From: Mesostigma viride
Taxonomy: Eukaryota; Streptophyta; Mesostigmatophyceae; Mesostigmatales; Mesostigmataceae
Assembly (NCBI GenBank): GCA_009746045.1
Contig: RPFO01000041.1
Location: forward strand, 1,296,783-1,343,782
Direction of reading: 5' to 3'
DNA length: 47,000 bases
Shown piece after piece: positions 37,764-47,000 of this stretch (its first letter is position 1; each line of letters opens with the position of its first letter). Under the pieces are notes generated by a model. That model did not search any database. It was not told the origin of the DNA and saw only the letters and a list, made by a program, of their open reading frames with translations. The position numbers and the translations under genes were made by a program.

Positions 37764-40700
37764 CTACATCAAACCATCCAGCAGTCCTTGCAGATCCCCG
37801 AGAGAGCCCCCCATGACCATCCGCAGGAGGCGATACTGGTCGCGCGCCCCAGCGAACAGCTTGGTCAGCGCATCAGCCGGGTTGAGCTTCCCAGGTAGAT
37901 GAAGCACGCTCACTGCGTATGACAGTTCCTTGAGTAGTAGGAAATCCAGGTCGCGCGTCCTGGACAGGCTGTTGAGAATGAAACTCACAAGCGGCTGACT
38001 GTCGGTATGCACAGTCGTGGTCAGTACCAAACGAGCATCCAGCCACTTGCCCATCCAGCGCAGAAATTGCTCTAGATACAGGGACGCCTTGATGCACTCA
38101 CACACCCCGCGACACTCATTGGTATCCGATCCAACTGCCACCCTGCGGCACAACCTAGAGTACCACCCACAGAGCGAACCATTGCCCTTGGGGTTGGAGA
38201 GCACAAACAAGCCGCCCATGCGAGCTCTCGTCTTGGTGAGCTCCCTGCCCTCGCCAGACGTGTCAGCAAAGCAATGCAACACAATCGGCTGAGAAAGAGA
38301 CAAACCAGAAAGTACTACACCCTGGCTCTCAGCAACATACTGCTTGATCACAGACGGAGAAACGAGAGCCAACACCTCATCCACAGTCCTACTTAACACC
38401 AGCAGGTCAGGCCCACACACCGCTGCCATCCAGCCGAGCTTGCCACGCAATCTGCTCCACAAACCCTTGGCGCACAACTCCTCCACATCGCGCATGAGCT
38501 CCTCCCTGTACTTGTCAGGAATACCCAAGTGCATCCGGTGCTTACCCGACACCACCCGCAGGGTTTGCACCACCCCGCAAAACACCCGTGGCGTCTGCGG
38601 CCCCAATTGCTGCAACTCACCCACTGGGAACCGCCGCCCAATGTCAGCATAGAATGCATGCAAGGCTGACCGCGAAGCAATGACACGCAGTCATCCCCAT
38701 GCAGTTGTACAAACATAGGACCAGACGGCATCCGCGCCACGAACAACGATGGGTCGTAGGGAGATACCTCAAACTCTGCGATCTCACCCAACGCACGCAT
38801 GAGGGTTATCCTCCAAACAATCGACGCGCTCTGCAGACCCTCTATAGCCTTGCACAGACCCATGAACTCAGACGTGACCACCTCCTTCCAGAACGGCGGC
38901 GTCTGCACCACTAGAGGCGGAGTACCCTCCCACACCTCTTGCGCCACTTCCTCGCTAGAGTTAGGGAATGCGCGCTTGACATCAATGGACGCACACGCGT
39001 AGTCCTTGCCTTCGTCCAGAAAGCTAAGAAAAATCATGCTAACCATCCTGAACGTGTCCCATGCCATCCCTGGGGTGTAGAGCTCCTCCTTGGCCAGCGG
39101 GCTAGTACCTGCAAACTCTTGTGATACCGGCCTCACGTAGCAGATCTCCACACCTGCCTTCACCTTGTGGGACAGCACCATCTTCAGCGGAAGCACCCTA
39201 GCCCCCTTCGGCACCGTGTCAAGCGGTTCATACACCCCGTAGCCCTGCCACTCCTCAAGTGCCTTACGGAATGCACACCACCAGCTCGAGAACCCACTAG
39301 GCGTTGACATCTGCAGTACAAGCTCAGGGAATGTGATCGGGGAATGTGCGGCTATGTCCCTCTCAGTGATTCCTAGGCTGTTGGGATGCAGTAATGCAGG
39401 CATAACCAGGTCAGCAGCTGGCGGGAGATCAGCGCCCCACGCTACACCCTCCGTACCCGACAGTGCTGCTAGCCTAGCCACTGTGCTGCAAATGCGACTG
39501 AGAGGCTCGACTGACTTGTAAGACTGTAGCTCTATCGACCCGTGACCTACTCGGGTTAGCAATGAGCTCTGAATCCGCACATCAGGATGGTCCAGGAAAG
39601 GAAGTCCCAAAATGGCGGGTCCATCATACCCCTCGAGCACGCAAAACGGCGTCTCTCTCCCCAAGATCGTCAGCATTACCTCACCCCGCACCGGCATCCT
39701 CACTAACCCGGAGAAGTCCTCCACATACCTCCACCTGGACGCAGTGCACGGCAGATGCCTGGCTACTCCCTCACCCAGCAAGCACACCACCGCGTCAGTG
39801 TCCACTTCCAATCGACAACTACCCAGCCCGTCCGAATACCAGTTGGCAAGCTTAGAGACCGCAGCCACCAGCTCACCTGGCTCACCTCTCTCCTCGACAG
39901 CCTCGCTGTCGTCCATGGGGCTGTCGCCCTCACTCGGCAATATAGGCCCCGCGTCGGCCAACCCGCCAACGCCACCAGCCTGCTGCCCCGCACCTGCGGT
40001 CAATGCCCCAGCATCGCCGGCCCGTGCAACCCCACCTTCGGCTGGCTCACCCGCCTCACCGGACCGTGGTACCATCCCACCTTCGGCCACCCGCTCCTTG
40101 CCGGCCCGCGAGATGTTGCCCCCCAACTGCCGCTGCTCGCCCACCGTGGCAGCGCGTCGAGCTTCCTGCAGGCGCTCCACTAGGCGGGCTAGTACCGCGG
40201 CGCGCTGCTTCTCCTGGTCGTCAACGGCTGGGGCAACCCCCGAACCGCCCGACCCCACGCTAGCGGGACCGCCCTTGGAAGGTGGCAACCCAGCTTCCGG
40301 CGAAAGGGAGCGAGTAGGTTGATCAGGCCCACCCCCCTCCCTCACCCCCCCTGCAGCCCCGGGATCCCCCGCCTCACCCCCAGCCTGCACACTGGGGTCC
40401 CTAACACCTTCCTCAGCGGGTGGGTCTGGCGGCCCCAGCCCGTCATAGTAGGGGCGCAGGTGTTTCCACGCTAGCAGCTTGTCGTAGCAACTGTCCTCTA
40501 GCGCTACCGAAGCAAGCATGTGATCAGGATCGATCTCCTTGACCACACCGGGACCTCTCCATAGGCCCCGTTTTCCATGACTGCCCTCCGCGTAGGCCCA
40601 GACCCTGGCGTTCACGCACGGCACATAAACCTGTCCACGTCGCAGGTCCATCTTTACCATGCGCACGTAACGATCGCTCAAATAATCCCTGTACTCTTCC

Positions 40701-41656
40701 ACAGCCTCAGGTGACAACAAGCCCATCTCCACTCCCTTAGGCGTGACTGCCACCTGCCCACCCAACACCTTGACCATTACACGGTTGTTGAGACATTGCT
40801 CTATCTCATTGCAGATCACCAGCCTCTCACGATACGAGCCTGTTCTCATCTTCTCCATGCATGCCATCACCTGCTTCGATGTCTGTATGTGGCGCTCGAC
40901 AAGACCCTGGTGCTCGTGGTCAGCTACCCCAGCAAGTTCTATCTTCCCCACACCCGGCTCACCCACACAGCACTCAAACTGCTGATCGCACTCCAACACA
41001 GATGCCACACCAAACTTGGACCTGAGGAGACGCAATGCATCACACAAGTGCTCCTTCAGCTTGCGCTCAAGTGGCACCATGACCTTGTACCTGGAGAACC
41101 TGCCCACTGCAAGCACGTAGTCTCTGTCGTCATACATGAATACATCACACTGCACCACACCTCGCTCAAACTCTGGCCTACGTGCATGGAACTTGTGCGG
41201 TTTAGGTGCCCGCTCCTGACATTTGCGACACCTTAACCACACCTGCTTGCACATATCCACTAAGTCTGTGAACCCTAGCATGGCTGCCCACTCCTCACCC
41301 GCATGCCCATGCCCTAGTGCTTTGTGTAACCGTGTGGCCATGTTAAGTACACTGAGCGACCCGGCTGCCTCACCGCACGCCGCACCATTCACATGTGCTG
41401 AACTAGGGTCTGGTGAGGTACCACCTACCGGCGGCCCGCCCGCTGCGGTGTGCCCCCCTGCAGCGCCTCCAACCCACTCATTCCCCATCCCCTGAGACAC
41501 TGCCCTTCCCCCTTCTGCAGCTGTCCCATGCTCCAGGTGGCCCCCCTTCTCCCTAGTGCCTGCTAGCACCGCCACCTGAGCACCCAGGTAGGGTGAGTAC
41601 ACCTGGGGGGTCGAGCTGGCCTCCCCTGCACCAGCCCGCATGCCAACCTCACCTAG
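37764..41656 (-). pseudogene. pol: Pol polyprotein of element C, frameshift in RT
   Basis: Continues in frame from gag through TGA CTA, with an ATG at 41641. Seen in order: LHKALGH...CRKC (a proper HHCC finger) and integrase with VVQCD, LECDQQFE and HQGLVERH (D-29-E). A long Gly/Glu/Pro-rich linker follows. The protease-like domain has LEVDTDAVVCLL (DTD at 39794-39802) and AILGLPFL. RT has SIDVKRAF and LHGDD (38690-38701). A 2-base change, seemingly a GT duplication right after the GAT GAC TGC codons (about 38683-38688), shifts the frame. The rest continues from about 38663 to 37764 with RNase H features (ADTSGEG, GSDTNECRG, TDSQPLVSF, NPADALTKL). Divergent from A, B and D but the same domain order. 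Confidence 0.87.
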
Positions 41657-41659
41657 TCA
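41654..41659 (-). promoter_or_regulatory. Gag/pol stop codon in readthrough-type context (UGA CUA), element C
   Basis: AGG TGA CTA GGT, then GAG GTT GGC ATG in the same frame as pol. Gag and pol are 405 codons apart in a single frame with just this stop between them. UGA-CUA is the best-characterised leaky eukaryotic stop context. Confidence 0.75.
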
Positions 41660-42856
41660 CCTACGGCCACCGCCCTGGGCCGCTGGGCACAGGTGAGTGT
41701 CCCTGGCAAAGTGCCCTGGCTGCCCACACCTGTGACACACCGCTGGTGCTTGCGAGTTGGCGTTGCTGCGTGCCTGGAGAGTGTCCTTGTGCCTGTGATA
41801 GCAATTGGCTGCCATGTGTCCCGACTTCCCACACACAAAGCATGCCCCATGCACCGCCGGCTGTGCACGCTGCTGCTGCTGCGAGCGCTGTTGCTGCTGA
41901 TACGGCGACGCAGCTGCAGGCTGTTGTGCATGCTGCTGCTGCTGCGGGTATGGCTGCTGTCTACCTTGCTGCCATCGCTTCCCAGGCATGCGCTGCGCTC
42001 GGCTGAAGCTGCCCTTATTGCCCCTACGCATCGGGCCCCCATTGCCCCGAGGCCCGCTGGGCCCCGTGCCGCTAGAGCCACCACCGCCCGCAATGGCGGC
42101 CACCTTGCCCCCATCCGGCGCTTTAGCAGCACCACCTTGGGCACCACCAGAAGAAGGAATGGAATTCACAGCGACAGGCGGTAATGCAGGGGAAATCAGA
42201 CCCAGCTCATTGAGCTTACCTTGGGCCCGCAGTTGGGCCACCATGTCCCTCTCCTCACCCTCGACAATGCCCGTGATAACCTCAATCGCCTTATTGAGAT
42301 CATCCTCGGCTTTCTCACGCTTGAGAGCTGCCATGGCATTCTGGAAATTAAGGTCCTTGGCATTGCGAACATAACGGTCCACCACCGCCAGTTCCACCAC
42401 CGGAATGCCATCCTTTACACTCTCGTTTCTCGCATTTCTCAAAGCGAGAAGGTCGAGTGTGTAGGGACGCTTCGGCACCCAATTATAAATGCCAACATGA
42501 CGAGACTTGGCAGATGCTTTCGATTCAAGAAGTGCTGCACGCAACCTACCTCCAATTGCAGCGCCCTCGATTTTCTCGTCACGGCAGGAGCGCAGGCAAT
42601 TTACTAGAATGGCGTTGTCGGCTCTAAACATTCCGGCATCCCGGAATAGCCCATACAGATCCTCGGTTTTATCTGCATGATCCGCCACAAACGCCTCAAA
42701 CCTGTCACAGAAATCCTCTACCAATGTCACTGCCGCATCAAGAGGAATTGTCCCGACTCGTGTTTTGCACAGCTCTATCAAATTCTTCTCATTTCTTAAA
42801 TCCTTCCACCCAGTACGCTTTCTCGAATCCGTCTCTTCTTGTTCTTGATCCGACAT
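41657..42856 (-). CDS. gag: Gag of element C with two zinc knuckles
   Basis: 399 residues from ATG 42856. The first ~210 residues are mixed charged and helical, without a family I can name beyond capsid-like. A Gly/Gln-rich linker with (Q)n runs follows. Then come two knuckles, CFVCGKSGHMAANC and a second CHRCGQPGHFARDTHLC with stretched spacing, near the C-terminus. A, B and D have only one knuckle. Intact, ending in the UGA above. Confidence 0.9.
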   Translation of the reverse strand: MSDQEQEETDSRKRTGWKDLRNEKNLIELCKTRVGTIPLDAAVTLVEDFCDRFEAFVADHADKTEDLYGLFRDAGMFRADNAILVNCLRSCRDEKIEGAAIGGRLRAALLESKASAKSRHVGIYNWVPKRPYTLDLLALRNARNESVKDGIPVVELAVVDRYVRNAKDLNFQNAMAALKREKAEDDLNKAIEVITGIVEGEERDMVAQLRAQGKLNELGLISPALPPVAVNSIPSSGGAQGGAAKAPDGGKVAAIAGGGGSSGTGPSGPRGNGGPMRRGNKGSFSRAQRMPGKRWQQGRQQPYPQQQQHAQQPAAASPYQQQQRSQQQQRAQPAVHGACFVCGKSGHMAANCYHRHKDTLQARSNANSQAPAVCHRCGQPGHFARDTHLCPAAQGGGRR

Positions 42857-42896
42857 TGCTACGTTTTTCCTTATTAATTAACCCCGTCCTAGTACA

Positions 42897-43479
42897 TGTT
42901 AAAATCGAGTTCGAATTTTATTAAATGATAATTTTACGGTAATCAGGTTACAAACTCAGAGCCAAGCCCCCAGCTTAATTTACCAGCGCAACCATAGCCA
43001 TTGCCAGCATAGCAGCAACAACCGTTGGACCGCCGCAACACAATGCTGGCTTTTGGATCATCATCGTCTGTCAGGCGGCTAGGCTAGCCTGCAGCGCTAG
43101 GCACCGACGCAAGCCTGGGAACGCATCTCCGTTACACATCTCCGTTACAACACACCAGCCGAGTACCGACCAATCGACACACACCAGTATCTCGCCACTT
43201 GTCACGCCAGCCGGCAGTACCCAGAATCCTAGTCCGCACCTCAGTACCGGACCAGTGCCGCACAGCCAAAGTCTAGGGCGTAACTCACGAGGCATAACGC
43301 ACACAGCGTAACTTAAATCGTTGTGGATCACACAAGCCAAAATTCAGCCGAACCTCAAAACGGCTAAGTCCCAATGCGCTGAATTAACCCGAACGCCTCG
43401 AACCACAAAATGGCTAAGTACCGGCACACAATCATTAATTATTTCCATGTGACTGCGAGCTGAAACCTATAATATAACA
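42897..43479 (-). repeat. 5' LTR of element C
   Basis: 583 bp partner of 36708-37289. On the minus strand the internal region begins TGTACTAGGACGGGG, without a recognisable tRNA-CCA complement. Confidence 0.94.
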
Positions 43480-43484
43480 CTACA

Positions 43485-43948
43485 AGGTCATAATCAAACA
43501 AGCACTCGAGGCAGAGGAGCTGTTTGAGGGTGGAGTGCCAGCAGTGAAGGCTACCCAGGCAGGTGGGCGTACCCAGGGTGGCTCCATTGAGACGTCTGAG
43601 GCTGACAGAAGCCAAGGAGGACGAGGGGGCAACCATAACAAGCGCAAAGGAGATCATTCACCCGACTCTGACAGGAGGTCACACTCCAAGTCGGTGTTCA
43701 GGCGGGTGGGTGGTAAGCCCAAGCAGGGCAACGCGCCTGACAACGGGGGAGGAGGCCAGGGCAAGTCAAAGATACAATGCTACCTGTGCAAGGGGTGGGG
43801 GCACATCAAGAAGGAGTGTCCCAGCTTCAAGAAGTCCCAGGGCCAGGGCAGCAACAAGAATAACAACAACAACAACAAGAAGAACAACAACAAGTCCCAG
43901 GGCCAGCCTTCAAAGGGCAGTCAGCAAGAAGACAACAAGGAGCAGTGA
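43485..43948 (+). CDS. gag: Gag of element D, C-terminal part
   Basis: Continues from 36707. It contains a basic linker and one zinc knuckle, CYLCKGWGHIKKEC (43780-43821), then a tail of Asn/Lys runs and SQGQ. It ends CAG TGA CTG (43943-43951), with pol open in the same frame. Confidence 0.88.
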
Positions 43949-43951
43949 CTG
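43946..43951 (+). promoter_or_regulatory. Gag/pol stop codon in readthrough-type context (UGA CUG), element D
   Basis: Only one stop separates gag from a frame that stays open for more than 3 kb to the window end. Confidence 0.7.
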
Positions 43952-46900
43952 TCTGAGGCAACCCCTGCACACCTTAATTCACCCAGGGGGGAGGCCAGGT
44001 GCTCCAATGCAGATTTTATATCTGGGCTACAAGAGGGTGATCTCCAGGTTCAGGGTGGCCCCAGGTCACCTGGAGAGGTACAGGTTCCTATGAAGACGTC
44101 CTTGACAGCTGATGCAGCTGTAAGTATGTCTGACCCTATGCATCCTCGTGCTGGGCACGAGGGTGGACCTCTCATTTTGAGAGAAACCAATGTACAACCA
44201 CAGAGGGGTGTGAAGGCCTCTGGTGGTATGCATGTGGTCCCTGCTGGCGGTCCAGGTGTTGGGCATGAGCAGGGTGACTCAGGCTCTGAGTCAGAACAGG
44301 ATGGAAGTCAGCATGGTGATGCTGGACAACCTGACAGCACAGTCCTGACTGTGCCAGGGACTGCTTCCTCTGTGTACCAGGAGTTGGGTGCCCGAATCCA
44401 CAACATGTTTGGGCATGCCACTTCTCTGTCAAACAACTTTGCCTTCCGTATGGGCAGGGCACCCCTTCTTAAGGCGTGTCAGCAAGCTGCCTCACGGTGT
44501 AAGTGCCAGTTGTCCTCCAACAAGCCCAGGAAATCACATGCCAAAGCTCTACCTCAGAGCATTGGTGATCTGCAGTGTGATATCCAACACATCAGGGGCA
44601 TGCAACTGTTGGTGTGCGTGGACAGGTACACGAAATACAAGGTGCTGGAGCATTTACCTTCTATGAAGAACAGGTACTTGCTGGCTGCCCTGCAGAATGT
44701 AAGAGCCAAGTTTCCTACCACAAGGATCCAGGTGGACATGCAGTTTCAGCATCTCAAGGGTGATCCTACCCTTCCTGAGTTGCTGGTTACACCTAGGGAG
44801 GCTCATGGGCAGCAGGGTGCTATCGAGAGGGCAATCCAGGAGGTCAAGAAATTGATCATCTCTGAGGACTGGGTACCCTTGTCTGCACCTGCACTTGTCA
44901 GGAGTGCATGGCTGAGGAACGTGGAGCAGCAGCTGAACAGCAGGGTTAACTTCTACTATGATGGAGTTGCTGTCAGCCCAATGGGTCTATATCATGGCCT
45001 GTGCCCACCACATGTGCTGGAAGGCTGGAAACATGCTGCACATGTCACCTTTGCCAAGCTGAGGGAGAAGGACCGGGGTTGGAAGATGCTGGAGCCACAA
45101 GTGGGTCAGAAGGTCCTAGCTTGGAAGGAACCTAGCCTTTATGGCAAACGTGGTAGCTGGAGTCCTGGGGTGGTTACCCAGGTTGATGAAGCTAGCCACG
45201 CATGTTTGGTCAGCATGGAGGACGAACCAAAGCATGTGCACCGGCTGAGTTGGTCATATGTCAAGCCTAACCTGATGAATGAGGGCAGTCAGGCACAAGG
45301 CTCACAGGATCTGCAGGATTTTCAGGTCCCAAGTGACATCACTGACGCAACGACCACATCTGTTGCAGGGGAATCTGTCAGCCCTGGCCAGGTTGCAGAG
45401 GTACTTGTTGAACAGGCTGCAAGGTCAACAGCTGGGGAGTCAACTGTCAAGCCCAAGGCACTAACCAAGCCCAGGGGGACAAGTTTGGCTGGATTGATTG
45501 GGGCTCTACAAAGAGCCAAGAAGCAGCCCAAGGTAGCCAAGCTCAGGTGGCATGGCAATCTGGGGCTGGACACTGCCTTAGAGGTAGACACTAATTCTCA
45601 GGTTTCCATCATTGGGACCAGGGCTGCAGCAGGGTACAGCATGTCTGAACCCAGCTATCAGTTTGTGTCTGACTTCAGTGGCGGGGTACACGTGAAGGTA
45701 CTGGGTGAGGTATTCATTCCTATCCTTGGACAGGACACTGCTTTTTGTGTCTTGGAGGGCTATCAAGGACCTGCTCTTCTGGGGCAGAATTTCCTATGCC
45801 AGGATGGGGTAGTGATCACGTCCTCTCTCCTGACTAAGGAAGGGGCTGGTCAGGTCCCACTGATTAATTTCAGGACCACTCACCTATCACGTGCAGTAAC
45901 CAGGACGGTTAAGCGTGTGCAAGTGTGCCAGGGGCAGGAGCCCTTGGTTGATGACCTCATATTGCCAGCTGCTAGTCATCCAAGCAGTTTGGGCATTGGT
46001 CCTCACTCACTTGCTGGACACAGCCCTATCAACTACCAAGACCTGGTGAAGCTCATGTCCTCTCCCATTATGTGTCCCCAGGTCACACTGGGTCTGATTA
46101 AATCTGGGGAGGACTGGATCTCCAAGAAATGCGTGGAACCTGTCAATGACCTGCCTCCTGCACGACGTCTACTCAAGCTCAAGTTTGTCATCAAGATGAA
46201 GGAGGTGGACGGGGTCAAGGTACCACATGTCAGGCCAGTGCTGAATGAGTTCAAGGGTACTGGTGAGTGCACTGCTGAGGAGTTGTATACCCCTGGCATG
46301 CTGCATGACACTTGGAGGCTGCTGCTGTGTGTATTTCTAGGCCTTCTCAACAAGGGCTTGGACTATGGCTCAGTGGTGGTAGACTTCAAGAGGGCATTTC
46401 TGGAGGGGGATGCAGATGTGGCACAGGAAAAGTGGGAGGGCAAGACGCCTTTCTATGTTAGGGTGCCTGCTGTATGGAAAAGGGACATCCACACGGAGTT
46501 CCTTAAAATCCTCAAGGGCCTGGAGGGCCTGAGGTCAAGTCCAATAATCTGGAGGGAGACTCTCAACCGTTTCCTGAAGGAGCATTGCAACTTGAAGGTC
46601 TCTCCTGTAGACCCCTGTCTGTTTCTGGGGCAATGGGAAGGCCTGCCAGTGTATGCTTCGCTGCACGGGGATGACCTACATCTGATAGCTCCCACGTCGT
46701 GGCTTAAGGAGCTGATCTCCATCATTAAGTCCAAGTTTCCTCTGGGTAGGGAGCAATGGCAGGTGGAGAATGAGCCTCTGCTGTTTGTGGGCATGGAGGC
46801 CACACTGGTGAAGAAGGGGGGAGAATGGCGTATGCTGCTGGTGGGGGGCAATGATTATCAAGAGACCCTCATTAGCAAGCTTCCTCCAACCATCACACAG

Positions 46901-47000
46901 GCACTGTGTCCTATGGTGAGGGGCATGGTTGCTTGGGTGGCAGGCATTTCCAGGCCAGACCTTATGGTCATAGCCAGGTTGCCTGATGACATGCTGGTGG
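43949..47000 (+). CDS. pol: Pol polyprotein of element D, partial at the window edge
   Basis: I translated it by hand from 43949 to 47000 and met no stop. Seen in order: HNMFGH and a C-x-C, integrase with LQCDIQH, VQVDMQFQ and HGQQGAIER (D-29-E), an SH3-like GSWSPGVVTQV. Then the protease-like domain has LEVDTNSQVSI (DTN at 45597-45605) and ALLGQNFL. RT follows with VVDFKRAFLEGD, GLEGLRSSPIIW and SLHGDD (46674-46685). RNase H lies beyond the window. There is no obvious independent start codon close to the UGA; the first in-frame ATG is near 44090. Expression by readthrough is therefore the simplest reading. It is the cleanest complete example of the arrangement. Confidence 0.9.
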   Translation, partial: MSEATPAHLNSPRGEARCSNADFISGLQEGDLQVQGGPRSPGEVQVPMKTSLTADAAVSMSDPMHPRAGHEGGPLILRETNVQPQRGVKASGGMHVVPAGGPGVGHEQGDSGSESEQDGSQHGDAGQPDSTVLTVPGTASSVYQELGARIHNMFGHATSLSNNFAFRMGRAPLLKACQQAASRCKCQLSSNKPRKSHAKALPQSIGDLQCDIQHIRGMQLLVCVDRYTKYKVLEHLPSMKNRYLLAALQNVRAKFPTTRIQVDMQFQHLKGDPTLPELLVTPREAHGQQGAIERAIQEVKKLIISEDWVPLSAPALVRSAWLRNVEQQLNSRVNFYYDGVAVSPMGLYHGLCPPHVLEGWKHAAHVTFAKLREKDRGWKMLEPQVGQKVLAWKEPSLYGKRGSWSPGVVTQVDEASHACLVSMEDEPKHVHRLSWSYVKPNLMNEGSQAQGSQDLQDFQVPSDITDATTTSVAGESVSPGQVAEVLVEQAARSTAGESTVKPKALTKPRGTSLAGLIGALQRAKKQPKVAKLRWHGNLGLDTALEVDTNSQVSIIGTRAAAGYSMSEPSYQFVSDFSGGVHVKVLGEVFIPILGQDTAFCVLEGYQGPALLGQNFLCQDGVVITSSLLTKEGAGQVPLINFRTTHLSRAVTRTVKRVQVCQGQEPLVDDLILPAASHPSSLGIGPHSLAGHSPINYQDLVKLMSSPIMCPQVTLGLIKSGEDWISKKCVEPVNDLPPARRLLKLKFVIKMKEVDGVKVPHVRPVLNEFKGTGECTAEELYTPGMLHDTWRLLLCVFLGLLNKGLDYGSVVVDFKRAFLEGDADVAQEKWEGKTPFYVRVPAVWKRDIHTEFLKILKGLEGLRSSPIIWRETLNRFLKEHCNLKVSPVDPCLFLGQWEGLPVYASLHGDDLHLIAPTSWLKELISIIKSKFPLGREQWQVENEPLLFVGMEATLVKKGGEWRMLLVGGNDYQETLISKLPPTITQALCPMVRGMVAWVAGISRPDLMVIARLPDDMLV

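Larger units (their letters stand above)
36708..43479 (-). mobile_element. LTR retrotransposon C (copia-like, minus strand)
   Basis: LTRs 36708-37289 (582 bp) and 42897-43479 (583 bp) differ by two substitutions and one indel. The target duplication CTACA is at 36703-36707 and 43480-43484. Ends are TGTTA...TAACA, i.e. conventional TG...CA, unlike A, B and D. Gag starts only 40 bp after the 5' LTR, so there is no ORF1. Gag and pol share one frame across UGA CTA. Pol has a frameshift in RT. C is inserted in D's gag. Confidence 0.95.
34533..47000 (+). mobile_element. LTR retrotransposon D (copia-like, plus strand), interrupted by C; runs off the window
   Basis: 5' LTR 34533-35148, ORF1 35173-35883, gag split by C, UGA CTG, pol open to the last base. 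The 3' LTR and the second target copy are outside the window. The five bases before the LTR are ACTGA. Apart from the C insertion all frames are open, so D was recently intact. It sits in E's RNase H sequence. Confidence 0.88.

Overview
The window looks like a transposon-packed piece of a eukaryotic nuclear genome, most likely an alga. A red alga such as the Chondrus/Porphyra group is my guess; that is inference. It rests on intron-poor coding, copia-like elements in every gap, a restriction-endonuclease-type LINE and mixed base composition. There is no bacterial operon layout and no rRNA operon. Only one ordinary host gene is convincing: a HAD-fold, MDP-1-like protein at 11541-12875 (minus) whose catalytic motifs have decayed.

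Layout. 1-9100 is a graveyard of non-LTR retrotransposon pieces and unclassified repeats: three copies of one RLE-type LINE at 5232-7881, two 3' ends of a second (TTTAA)n-tailed family facing each other, and repeat family R1 at 2263, 4420, 8782 and 14357. 9100-13085 is GC-rich, with a GGGGCA hexamer array and the host gene. 13086-16275 has no gene; from about 14560 its plus strand is strikingly C/A-rich.

From 16276 to the end the window is a nest of LTR elements that can be ordered by target-site duplications (TSDs). The oldest is E (minus strand), of which only a piece of pol and 3' flank is visible. E was hit by B (16276-33346, plus, TSD CTACC), by F2 (33658-34207, TSD ACCAC) and by D (34533 to beyond the window, plus). 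B was hit by A (17847-26437, minus, TSD GGTCT), and A by F1 (22840-23383, TSD CACAC). D was hit by C (36708-43479, minus, TSD CTACA).

How the genes work together. A, B, C and D share copia-like reverse transcriptase/RNase H but in an unusual layout: (extra ORF1)-gag-[UGA CUN]-integrase-protease-like-RT-RNase H. The protease-like domain sits between integrase and RT, and its active site reads DTN or DTD instead of DTG/DSG. In all four, gag and pol share one frame, separated by a UGA followed by CUN (B after allowing one 1-nt indel), suggesting stop-codon readthrough. F1 and F2 are 0.55-kb non-autonomous elements whose terminal repeats are near-perfect palindromes with the same AGTT...AACT ends and 5-bp TSDs. 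F1 contains an 88-nt class II tRNA-like unit that starts inside the palindrome and ends in the internal segment. These two observations are the main candidates for undescribed biology.
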